Source: Microbacteriaceae bacterium PS02343
GTDB lineage: Bacteria; Actinomycetota; Actinomycetes; Actinomycetales; Microbacteriaceae
Length of the DNA: 33,290 nt
Direction of reading: 5' to 3'
NCBI GenBank assembly: GCA_029959365.1
Contig: JASCOA010000027.1
Coordinates: 1 to 33,290, forward strand
Shown here: in pieces, positions 13,334 to 20,391 of the stretch
Layout of the letters: every line of letters starts with the position of its first letter
How positions within the stretch are numbered: position 1 is the first letter of the stretch
Position numbers and translations under genes: made by a program
The notes under the pieces: model-generated
The model's database searches: none
Seen by the model: the letters and a program-made list of their open reading frames with translations, nothing else
What the model was told of the DNA's origin: nothing

Positions 13334-14004
13334 TGAACAACGAGCGAAGTGACCTCGAGGTGCGGGCCGCCCGGCACGCGGCACTGGCCGATCCCGCGCG
13401 GCTGCGGATCGTGGACCTGTTGAGCCTGGGCGATCGGTCACCGCGGGAGCTGCAGAATGCGCTCGGCGCTGCCTCGAACCTCATCGCGCACCACCTCGGC
13501 GTGCTCGAGCGGGAGGGCATGATCGTGCGCACCCGCTCGGAGGGCGACAAACGGCGCAGCTACGTGCGCCTCGTGCCCGAGGCCACCGCGGGCCTCGGCC
13601 CGTCGGCGGCCGCCGCGGCGCGACGGGTGCTGTTCGTCTGCACCGGCAACTCCGCCCGCTCGCAGCTGGCCGCCGCGCTCTGGGAGCACCGCAGCAGCAT
13701 CCCCGCCGTCTCCGCCGGAACGAAGCCCGCCGCGTCGATCGCCGCCGGCGCGGTCAGTGCGGCGATGCGGCACGGGCTGCAGCTGCCGGACGTCGCCCCA
13801 CAGCACATCGATGCCGTGCGCGCAGACACTGACTTCATCGTGACCGTCTGCGATGCCGCCCACGAAGCGCTGGCCGGGGCCGACGCGCTGCACTGGTCAG
13901 TGCCGGCGCCGGGTGCGGCGGGCACGGATGCGGCCTACGACGCGACCTTCGACGAGCTGGCCGAGCGCATCGACGCGCTCGCGGGCAGGCTCGCGCCCGC
14001 CTGA
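13333..14004 (+). CDS. ArsR repressor fused to an LMW-phosphatase/arsenate reductase-like domain
   Basis: A 223-residue two-domain protein. Residues 8-85 are an ArsR winged helix (RHAALADPARLRIVDLLSLGDRSPRELQNALGAASNLIAHHLGVLEREGMI). Residues 96-223 are a low-molecular-weight phosphatase domain with VLFVCTGNSARSQ (Cys-x5-Arg). The loop that carries the general-acid Asp in relatives (WSxPDP) here reads WSVPAPG, so that Asp appears to be Ala. The fusion could be a sensor rather than an efficient reductase. The ArsR part lacks the CVCDL metal site of classical ArsR. The gene is divergent from the aquaporin operon, no Shine-Dalgarno is visible, and it is probably leaderless. Confidence 0.87.
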   Translation: MNNERSDLEVRAARHAALADPARLRIVDLLSLGDRSPRELQNALGAASNLIAHHLGVLEREGMIVRTRSEGDKRRSYVRLVPEATAGLGPSAAAAARRVLFVCTGNSARSQLAAALWEHRSSIPAVSAGTKPAASIAAGAVSAAMRHGLQLPDVAPQHIDAVRADTDFIVTVCDAAHEALAGADALHWSVPAPGAAGTDAAYDATFDELAERIDALAGRLAPA

Positions 14005-14349
14005 TCAGACGCTGCTGATCGTGCCGGCCAGGGCACCGAGCGCGCCGGGCACGAGCGAGTAGTACGCCCAGGTGCCGCGCTTCTCGCGGCGGAGCAGGCC
14101 CGCCTCGACGAGCACCTTCAGGTGATGCGAGACCGTCGGCTGACTCAGACCCACCGGTTCCGTGAGGTCGCACACGCACACCTCACCGTCACCGCTCGCG
14201 GCCACGATTGACACCAGGCGCAACCGCGTCGGGTCCGCGATCGCCTTGAGCGTTCGCGCGAGCGCCACCGCAGCGTCTTCGGCCAGCGGCGCCCGCTCGG
14301 GCACCGCGCAGCACGCAGCCTGCTCGGTCGGCGCTTCGGTGATCGTCAC
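14005..14349 (-). CDS. arsR: ArsR-family arsenite-responsive repressor
   Basis: A 114-residue ArsR/SmtB repressor: LARTLKAIADPTRLRLVSIV, EVCVCDLTEPVGLSQPTVSHHLKVLVEAGLLRREKRGTWAYYSL. The N-terminal Cys13-Cys14 pair (EQAACCAVPE) and Cys58/Cys60 in CVCDL match the trivalent arsenic site described for Corynebacterium ArsR (Cys15, Cys16, Cys55). GTG at 14349 is chosen because it gives an N-terminus of the expected length; ATG at 14367 is an alternative. It ends directly against the stop of the convergent fusion gene and is divergent from the flavoprotein at 14434, across a region holding CATCGATAT repeats and a 20-bp palindrome. Confidence 0.87.
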   Translation of the reverse strand: MTITEAPTEQAACCAVPERAPLAEDAAVALARTLKAIADPTRLRLVSIVAASGDGEVCVCDLTEPVGLSQPTVSHHLKVLVEAGLLRREKRGTWAYYSLVPGALGALAGTISSV

Positions 14350-14368
14350 GCGCCCATCGTCCCACATA

Positions 14369-14421
14369 TTGACAATCATCGATATCTGCGGACATGCTCG
14401 TGCATCGATATACATCGATGC
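14369..14421. promoter_or_regulatory. Divergent arsR/flavoprotein promoter with ArsR operator
   Basis: GCATCGAT-ATAC-ATCGATGC (14402-14421) is a perfect 8-bp inverted repeat, and CATCGATAT occurs at 14377-14385 and again at 14403-14411. TTGACA at 14369-14374 is a consensus -35 for the plus-strand gene. AT-rich ATCGAT-type palindromes are typical ArsR sites; assignment to this ArsR is by position. Confidence 0.6.
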
Positions 14422-14433
14422 ATGGAGGTTGGG

Positions 14434-15894
14434 ATGACGATGACGCTGACGGTGCCGTCACGCACCGATGAGACTCGCCTGCGGGGTCTGCCGGTCGTGG
14501 TGATCGGGGCCGGCCCGGTCGGGCTCGCCGCGGCCGCGCAACTGCTCGAGCGCGGCATCGATGCCCTCGTGCTCGAGGCCGGCGACAGCGCCGGCGCCGC
14601 GGTGCAGCGCTGGGGCCGCACACGGCTGTTCTCCCCGTGGGAGTACCTCATCGACGACGCCGCAGCCCGCCTGCTGGATGCGACCGGGTGGGAGTCCCCG
14701 CGGGCGAGCGCCCTGCCGACCGGCCGCGAGCTCGTCGACGACTACCTGGCCCCACTCGCCGGGACGCCCGAGCTCGCTGCGCGCATCCGCTACGGCACGC
14801 GCGTCACCGCCGTCTCCCGGCAGGGCATGGACCGCACCCGCTCCACCGGCCGCGCCGCGACCCCGTTCCTGCTGCGCACCCTCCAGGGCGCCGAGCACGG
14901 TGAGCTGCTCGCGCGGGCGGTCATCGACGCCTCCGGCACCTACGCCACCCCGAACCCGCTGGCTTCCAGCGGCCTCGACCTGCCTGGCGACGAGGACTTC
15001 CGCGACCTGGTGACGCACGCCCTGCCCGACGTGCTCGGCGCCGACCGCACCCGGTTCGCCGGCCGCCACACGGTCGTCGTCGGTGCCGGCCACTCGGCCG
15101 CGAACACGCTGCTCGAGCTCGCCGCCCTCGCCGAGCAGGAGCCCGGCACGACGATCACCTGGGCGATCCGCGGGGCCAACCCCGTGCGCGTGTTCGGCTC
15201 CGACACCGACGAGCTCGCCGAGCGCGGCAAGCTCGGCGGCCGCGTCCACGACCTCGTGCGCACCGGGCGCATCAGCATCATCGACGCATTCGAGACCGAC
15301 CGGCTCCAGCGCGACGGCGACCGGGTGCGCCTGGTCGGCCGCCGCGGCGGCGCGCACGCCCGCATCGCGGCCGACGTCGTCGTGAACGCGACCGGGTTCC
15401 GCCCGGACCTGGGCATGCTGCGCGAGGTCCGCACCGCCCTCGACGACATCGTGGAAGCACCTCGCCTGCTGGCGCCGCTCATCGACCCGAACCTGCATTC
15501 CTGCGGCACCGTCACCCCGCACGGCGTCGTCGAGCTCACCCACCCGGAGCCGAACTTCTACATCGCCGGCATGAAGAGCTACGGCCGCGCCCCGACCTTC
15601 CTGCTCCTGACCGGCTACGAGCAGGTGCGCTCGATCGCCGACGAACTCGCCGGCAACCATGCTGCTGCCCGCACCGTGCAGCTGACCCTGCCAGCGACCG
15701 GCGTCTGCAGCACTGACATCGGCAGCGCCAGCGGTGACGCCTGCTGCAGCGCCGAGCCCGCCGCGGTCCCGGCTGCTGCGCTCCTCCCGGTGCCCGGCGT
15801 GATCCCCATAACGCGTCCGACGAAGGCCGCGACCGCAGAGGGCGGCTGCTGCGCGCTGGCCGCGCCGGTCGAGGTCGTGAGCGCATCGCGCTGA
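14434..15894 (+). CDS. FAD/NAD(P)-binding flavoprotein, ArsO-like, with paired-cysteine tail
   Basis: A 486-residue protein with an N-terminal FAD motif (VVVIGAGPVGLAAAAQLLERG), a central NADPH motif (HTVVVGAGHSAANTLLEL) and ATGFRPDL near residue 320, the layout of class B flavin monooxygenase-like proteins such as ArsO and actinobacterial ars-linked flavoproteins. After the catalytic region it ends in a low-complexity tail of about 60 residues with Cys425, the pair Cys437-438 and the pair Cys472-473, which could bind As(III). ATG at 14434 has GGAGG five bases upstream; ATG at 14422 is less likely. It is divergent from arsR and under its probable control. The substrate is unproven. Confidence 0.85.
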   Translation: MTMTLTVPSRTDETRLRGLPVVVIGAGPVGLAAAAQLLERGIDALVLEAGDSAGAAVQRWGRTRLFSPWEYLIDDAAARLLDATGWESPRASALPTGRELVDDYLAPLAGTPELAARIRYGTRVTAVSRQGMDRTRSTGRAATPFLLRTLQGAEHGELLARAVIDASGTYATPNPLASSGLDLPGDEDFRDLVTHALPDVLGADRTRFAGRHTVVVGAGHSAANTLLELAALAEQEPGTTITWAIRGANPVRVFGSDTDELAERGKLGGRVHDLVRTGRISIIDAFETDRLQRDGDRVRLVGRRGGAHARIAADVVVNATGFRPDLGMLREVRTALDDIVEAPRLLAPLIDPNLHSCGTVTPHGVVELTHPEPNFYIAGMKSYGRAPTFLLLTGYEQVRSIADELAGNHAAARTVQLTLPATGVCSTDIGSASGDACCSAEPAAVPAAALLPVPGVIPITRPTKAATAEGGCCALAAPVEVVSASR

Positions 15895-16216
15895 TGACGT
15901 AGGGGCCACTGGCCTGCACCCGCCGCGACGCCGTCCTCGTCGAACGACGCACCGGAAGCCCCCCACGGTCGTCGATCTCCTCTCCCTGCTGCCGACGACC
16001 ATCCCGTCCAGGAGTTCGCCGATCGCGACGGTGACAGCGGTCCGTCGCGCCCTTCCCGCAGCCGCACCCCGCTCGGTCCGTCGCGCGAGCGATCCGACAC
16101 GACGGCTGGCGCTGATCCGCGCTCCGCAGGGGCGTCCTCCGAGAGCGCGTTCCGTCGGTGACTCCCCATCGCGCCCGCACTGGCGTTCCATGTACACGAA
16201 CACCTCGGAGGTATGC
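15895..16216. other. Intergenic stretch
   Basis: About 320 bp after the flavoprotein. GGAGG at 16207-16211 serves the next gene. The plus-strand frame that covers the last 190 bp is continuous with the DUF2255 gene but lacks conserved sequence. No hairpin or promoter stands out. Confidence 0.5.
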
Positions 16217-16588
16217 ATGACTTGGAACGAGAGCACGCTCGCGCGCATCGTGAGCGCCGATGATCTGAAGATCTCGCCTCTCCGCGCCGATGGCGAGACC
16301 TTCGGCACCCCGACCTGGATCTGGTCGGTCGCCGTGGGCGACGACCTGTACGTGCGCGCCTACAACGGACCTCGTTCGCGCTGGTACCGCTCGGCGATCG
16401 AGCAGGGCGCCGGGCGCATCCACGCCGCAGGCGAGGTGTTCGACGTCACCTTCGAACAGGCCGCCGGTGACGTCGAGGCGCTCGTCACGCTCGCCTACGA
16501 GCAGAAGTACCGCGGCAGCACCTACCTCCCCCCGATGATCGCCGCGGGCCCCGCGTCGGCCACCGTGCGCATCCGACCCCGTGCGTGA
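16217..16588 (+). CDS. DUF2255 family protein
   Basis: A 123-residue protein with the DUF2255 pattern: a TWIWSVAVGDDLYVRAYNGPRSRWYRSA core, then a GRIHAAGEVFDVTFE strand and a YEQKYRGSTYLPPMI end. This small beta-rich fold is related to nitroreductase/pyridoxamine-oxidase-like split-barrel proteins, and its reaction is unknown. ATG at 16217 has GGAGG five bases upstream, deciding the start. The gene lies 36 bp before the alcohol dehydrogenase with a good ribosome binding site between them (GAGAAAGGCACC), so the two probably form an operon and may act on the same metabolite. Confidence 0.83.
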   Translation: MTWNESTLARIVSADDLKISPLRADGETFGTPTWIWSVAVGDDLYVRAYNGPRSRWYRSAIEQGAGRIHAAGEVFDVTFEQAAGDVEALVTLAYEQKYRGSTYLPPMIAAGPASATVRIRPRA

Positions 16589-16624
16589 CGCCCCGCACTC
16601 CCCCACCCACGAGAAAGGCACCTC

Positions 16625-17659
16625 ATGAAGGCCACCCTGATGTACAAGTCCGGCGATGTCCGCGTCGTCGAGGTCGACGAGCCCACCCTGCAGGAGCCGA
16701 CGGATGCGATCATCCGCGTCACCTACGCCTGCGTCTGCGGTAGCGACCTGCACCCCTACCACGACCTCGGCGACACCCCCGAAGGACGCCGCATGGGCCA
16801 CGAGGCCATCGGCGTCGTCGAGCGGATCGGCGACGCGGTCACGACCCTCGACGTCGGCGACACCGTCATCGTCCCCTTCGCCTGGTCCGACAACACCTGC
16901 GCGTTCTGCCGGGACGGCATGACCACCAACTGCGTCCACGGCGGGTTCTTCGACGGCGCATCCTCGGCCACGCAGGCCGAGAAGCTGCTCGTGCCGCAGG
17001 CCGACGGCACCGCGGTCGCCATCCCCGCCGGCACCGACGAGGCGCTCATGCCGTCGCTGCTGACCCTCTCCGACGTCTACCTCACCGGCTACCACGCCGC
17101 GGTGCGCGGAGACGTCGCGCCCGGCAAGACCGTCGCCGTCATCGGAGACGGCGCCGTGGGCCTCTCCGCAGTCCTCGCAGCGAAGCAGCTCGGCGCCGAA
17201 ACCGTCATCCTCATGGGCCGCCACCAGAGCCGCACCGACCTCGGCCGCGAGTTCGGGGCGACGCACGTGGTCGCCGAGCGCGGCGATGAGGGCGTCGCGA
17301 AGGTGCTCGAGCTCACGGGCGGCGAAGGCGTGCACGTCGTGCTCGAAGCCGTCGGCCACATGCCCGCCTACGAGCAGGCCTACGGCATCGTCCGCCCGGG
17401 CGGCACCATCAGCCGCGTCGGTGTGCCCCAGTACGAGGACGCGCCCGTCGGTTTCACGAGCCTGTTCGGCAAGAACGCCACGCTCACCGGCGGACCTGCG
17501 ACCGTGCGCGCCTACCTCGAGGCCGCCATTCCCCAGGTCCTCGACGGCACGATCGACCCTGGTCGCGTCTTCGACCGCACGCTGCCCCTCGATGAGATCG
17601 CCGAGGCCTACCGGCTCATGGACCAGCGCGAGGCCCTCAAGGTCCTCATCCGCCCCTGA
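16625..17659 (+). CDS. Zinc-dependent alcohol dehydrogenase (MDR family)
   Basis: A 344-residue medium-chain dehydrogenase. The catalytic zinc site shows as CVCGSDLHPY and GHEAIG; the structural zinc loop reads SDNTCAFCRDGMTTNC, with Asp where classical enzymes have the first cysteine, as in the related bacterial subfamily carrying SDGTC. The nucleotide-binding motif is VAVIGDGAVGLSAVLAAKQLG, and the C-terminus (RVFDRTLPLDEIAEAYRLMDQREALKVLIRP) is typical. It would oxidise an alcohol or reduce an aldehyde with NAD(P); the substrate is not readable. It follows the DUF2255 gene and is closed by a strong hairpin. Confidence 0.9.
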   Translation: MKATLMYKSGDVRVVEVDEPTLQEPTDAIIRVTYACVCGSDLHPYHDLGDTPEGRRMGHEAIGVVERIGDAVTTLDVGDTVIVPFAWSDNTCAFCRDGMTTNCVHGGFFDGASSATQAEKLLVPQADGTAVAIPAGTDEALMPSLLTLSDVYLTGYHAAVRGDVAPGKTVAVIGDGAVGLSAVLAAKQLGAETVILMGRHQSRTDLGREFGATHVVAERGDEGVAKVLELTGGEGVHVVLEAVGHMPAYEQAYGIVRPGGTISRVGVPQYEDAPVGFTSLFGKNATLTGGPATVRAYLEAAIPQVLDGTIDPGRVFDRTLPLDEIAEAYRLMDQREALKVLIRP

Positions 17660-17674
17660 ACCGACATCACCAAG

Positions 17675-17701
17675 GGGCCCCGACCGTCACGGTCGGGGCC
17701 C
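17675..17701 (+). terminator. Strong terminator hairpin after the alcohol dehydrogenase
   Basis: A perfect 12-bp GC-rich stem (17675-17686 with 17690-17701) around a 3-base TCA loop, 15 bp after the stop. A U-run is absent, as is common for actinobacterial terminators. Confidence 0.7.
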
Positions 17702-17831
17702 TCTCGGCATCCGGCGGCTCCGGCTCGATCGGACTGCGGCGCCCGCCGGCCGCATGGTCCACCTCCCCCGACGTGACCGGGGAGGAGCGGGGTACCGGCA
17801 TGGCTCCATCGCACCGACCGCGGCCTGTTGC

Positions 17832-17837
17832 TAGCGT
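17832..17837 (+). promoter_or_regulatory. -10 hexamer (TAGCGT) of the S66 peptidase gene
   Basis: It ends six bases before the ATG at 17844, consistent with a leaderless transcript. Confidence 0.5.
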
Positions 17838-17843
17838 CGGCGG

Positions 17844-18869
17844 ATGACCGGTATCGAGTATCCGGCGCCGCTGACGGCGGGCGCGAGGATCGAAGTCCCC
17901 GCCCCGTCCATGGGCGTACCGGTCGAGCTCCACGATCGGCTGCGGGCGGCGGTCGCCTCCTTGACGGACCGCGGCTACGACGTCCGGATCCGGGAGCACG
18001 CGACGGTGGGCGGGCTCGTTCCCGCATCCGCTGCCGATCGCGCGCTCGACCTCCAGCGCGCGTTCGTCGGCGGCGGTGCCGTGCTTCCGCCGTGGGGCGG
18101 CGAGCTGGCCATCGAGCTGCTCGACCGTCTGGACTGGGCCGAGCTCGCCGCCGCCAGAGCCTGGCTGGTCGGCTGGTCCGACATCTCCACCCTGATGCTG
18201 CCGCTGACCACGCTCACCGGCATGGCCACGCTGCACGGGGCGAACCTGATGGACGAGCCCTGGGAGCTGCGGGTCGAGTTCCGGCGCTGGACCGACGTCG
18301 TCGGCCTCACCGAAGACGACTTCTTCGAGCAGCGCAGCGCTCCGCGGCGACGATCGCGCCCGTGGGGCCCGTGGCAGGACGAGCCCCTCGACCGGGACAG
18401 CGCCTACGAGGCCCCCACCCGGTGGCGATCACTGGACGATTCCGCCGACGTCGTCATGCGCGGTCGCCTCATCGGCGGCTGCCTCGAGACGGTCTCCCTC
18501 CTGGCCGGCACGCCGTTCGGCGACGTTCCGGGGTTCGCTCGGCGTCACGCGCCGGAAGGCACGATCGTCTACCTCGAGGCCGCCGGCGCCGACGCGGTAT
18601 CGGTGCTGCGCATGCTCCGCTCGCTCAAGCTCGCAGGCTGGTTCGACGACGCCAACGGCATCCTCCTCGGACGCACCGCAGGCCCGAGCACCGAGGGGCT
18701 CAGCCAGGACGACGCCGCGCGACGGGCGCTGGCCGACCTCGACGTGCCAGTGATCGTCGACTTCGACACCGGCCACCAGCCTCCGCAGATGCCCCTCGTC
18801 AACGGTGCCCTGGCCGACGTGTCGCTGAGCGGCGACGGCGGCAGCATCACGCAGCGCCTCGTCCCGTGA
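17844..18869 (+). CDS. S66 family peptidase, LD-carboxypeptidase/MccF-like
   Basis: A 341-residue serine peptidase of family S66. The nucleophile is Ser112 in LVGWSDIST, with the partners Glu245 in IVYLEAAG and His311 in FDTGHQPPQ; this triad spacing is very close to that of MccF (Ser118, Glu243, His311), which cleaves processed microcin C and related aminoacyl-sulfamoyl adenylates. Classical members instead trim murein tetrapeptides in the cytoplasm. No signal peptide is present, so the protein is cytosolic. It is monocistronic by layout. Detoxification of a nucleotide-peptide or wall recycling are both possible. Confidence 0.88.
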   Translation: MTGIEYPAPLTAGARIEVPAPSMGVPVELHDRLRAAVASLTDRGYDVRIREHATVGGLVPASAADRALDLQRAFVGGGAVLPPWGGELAIELLDRLDWAELAAARAWLVGWSDISTLMLPLTTLTGMATLHGANLMDEPWELRVEFRRWTDVVGLTEDDFFEQRSAPRRRSRPWGPWQDEPLDRDSAYEAPTRWRSLDDSADVVMRGRLIGGCLETVSLLAGTPFGDVPGFARRHAPEGTIVYLEAAGADAVSVLRMLRSLKLAGWFDDANGILLGRTAGPSTEGLSQDDAARRALADLDVPVIVDFDTGHQPPQMPLVNGALADVSLSGDGGSITQRLVP

Positions 18870-19055
18870 TCTGGCTCGCACGCCACCACCCCGCCGCTCC
18901 GCCGAACATGCTCCCGCCTGAGCCGTGGACATCGAGGAGCTCCGCACAGCAGCGCGACGAGGAACCGCGGATGACGCACGATGAGCGAACGGCGACCGGG
19001 CACCGAGCCGTCGCGTGCGACCATGGCTCATCCCTGTTCTCACGATGAGGTTGCG

Positions 19056-19667
19056 ATGCGTCTTCTCCTGATCCGCCACGGCGAGACCGCCGACAACATC
19101 GCTCGCACCATCGGCTCCCGGTTGCCGGGACCCGCGCTCTCGGGTACCGGTGCGGCCCAAGCCGTTGCGCTCGGGCAGGCGCTCGACGCCGAGGGTCTGC
19201 AGCGCATCCATTCTTCACGAGCCCTGCGCGCAGCGCAGACCGCTGCTGGCGCCGCGAACACGCTCGGCATCCCCCGCATCGAGATCGACGGTGCGCACGA
19301 GATCGATGCCGGCGACCTCGAGGGGCGCCCCTACACCGAGGCGATGGCCGGGTACGCCGGCACGATGCAGCGGTGGTGGACCGACCGCAGCGCGCGCATC
19401 GCCGGCGGCGAGAACGGCATCGAGTTCATGGCCCGCTTCGACCGTGCGGTCGACTCGATCACGACCGGTGCCGGCCATGAGCCGGTCGTCGCGCTGGTCT
19501 CGCACGAGGCGGCCATCACGGTCTGGGCGGCGAGCACCGCGATCAATCTCGACGCCGAGTTCAGTCGCACCCACGGTGTTCGCAACACCGGCATCGTCGA
19601 GCTCGAGGGTTCGACGGACGGAGGCTGGCGTGCGGTCTCGTGGGACGGCATCCCGATCCCTGCGTGA
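19056..19667 (+). CDS. Histidine phosphatase family protein (phosphoglycerate mutase-like)
   Basis: A 203-residue branch-1 histidine phosphatase: LLLIRHGETADN carries the phospho-accepting His near residue 8, SSRALRAAQTA follows, EIDAGDLEGRPY holds the proton-donor Glu region, and ALVSHEAAI carries the second catalytic His. It would hydrolyse a phosphomonoester; the substrate is not identified. ATG at 19056 has GAGG six bases upstream and starts directly at the conserved strand, so longer frames from 18981 are unlikely. An extended hairpin follows about 70 bp after the stop. Confidence 0.88.
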   Translation: MRLLLIRHGETADNIARTIGSRLPGPALSGTGAAQAVALGQALDAEGLQRIHSSRALRAAQTAAGAANTLGIPRIEIDGAHEIDAGDLEGRPYTEAMAGYAGTMQRWWTDRSARIAGGENGIEFMARFDRAVDSITTGAGHEPVVALVSHEAAITVWAASTAINLDAEFSRTHGVRNTGIVELEGSTDGGWRAVSWDGIPIPA

Positions 19668-19735
19668 CCCGCGTGCTCGCTCGGGAGCTCGGTGCACGTC
19701 GAGGCGCCGCGCTCCGTCAGGGTCCGACCGGGAGT

Positions 19736-19769
19736 AGTTCGCCGCCGGCACCCCTACCGGCGGCGAACT
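19736..19769 (+). terminator. Perfect 13-bp stem hairpin
   Basis: AGTTCGCCGCCGG (19736-19748) pairs exactly with CCGGCGGCGAACT (19757-19769) around an 8-base loop. It lies 68 bp after the histidine phosphatase stop and is the best terminator candidate for that gene, although there is no U-tract. Confidence 0.6.
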
Positions 19770-20070
19770 GATCGGCCGGCACCGCGCAGCGATACGAGCC
19801 GAAGCGAGTCGAATTCGGGTTCGACCTGCGTGAACCGCGCGCCGAGAGCTGGGTGGGCCTCGCGGTGCGGATCGTTCAGAGAATGCCGTTCCGTGAGCGC
19901 TCCGCGCAAATCGCCTCCCCGCTCCAGCGGGGGTTTCCACCCGGTTCTGCCTCGCACTGGGGGCAGGGCGCGTGCCTTCTCCCTGAGCCACCCGGGTCGT
20001 TCGAATCGAATCCTGGAGCGACCGGCTCCGGCGCGCTCACGCCGGGTCGGTGGTAGCGCATCCGCGGCCG

Positions 20071-20076
20071 TATGCT
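20071..20076 (+). promoter_or_regulatory. -10 hexamer (TATGCT) before the ORF at 20084
   Basis: It lies seven bases before the ATG at 20084, indicating a leaderless or near-leaderless transcript. Confidence 0.5.
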
Positions 20077-20083
20077 TCCAAGA

Positions 20084-20371
20084 ATGAACCGTTCCGCGTT
20101 CCCGGCCCCCGGCGAGTACGAGGTCGAGGGTTTCACCGTCGCCCTCGCGCACACCAGCGACCGGCACGCGCGCGTGTCGATCGACGGGCAGCCGGTGGGC
20201 GCGATCGCGTCGGTCGCCGCCACCGACTCGGTCGCGCAGTACTTCGTCGGTCGGCTCCTGCTTGATCAGCACGGCGCCACGCCGACGTTCCGGTCCTCGA
20301 GCTGGGTCGGCGTCATCCGCGCCATGGTCACGGACGTCCAGCGACAGCGGGCCGGCTCCGACACGGAGTGA
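20084..20371 (+). CDS. Small conserved-looking hypothetical protein
   Basis: A 95-residue soluble protein with alternating strands (GEYEVEGFTVALAHTSDRHARVSIDGQPVGAIASVAATD) followed by a helical part (SVAQYFVGRLLLDQ... SWVGVIRAMVTDVQRQRAG). No domain is recognised. ATG at 20084 is preferred to 20072 because TATGCT overlaps the earlier ATG and would be the -10. It is convergent with the MFS transporter, with 20 bp between their stops. Confidence 0.65.
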   Translation: MNRSAFPAPGEYEVEGFTVALAHTSDRHARVSIDGQPVGAIASVAATDSVAQYFVGRLLLDQHGATPTFRSSSWVGVIRAMVTDVQRQRAGSDTE

Positions 20372-20391
20372 TCACGGACTCGCGCTCCGGG

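Larger units (their letters stand above)
19668..20083. other. Intergenic stretch with a terminator and a downstream promoter
   Basis: About 415 bp. It contains the 13-bp-stem hairpin at 19736-19769 and the -10 element at 20071-20076. The rest carries frames with non-coding composition. A short GTTCGAATC match to a tRNA T-loop at 19999-20007 has no cloverleaf around it. Confidence 0.55.

Noticed and set aside
19999-20007. GTTCGAATC resembling a tRNA T-loop
   Set aside because: The flanking bases do not form a T-stem, and no acceptor or anticodon stem can be built around it.
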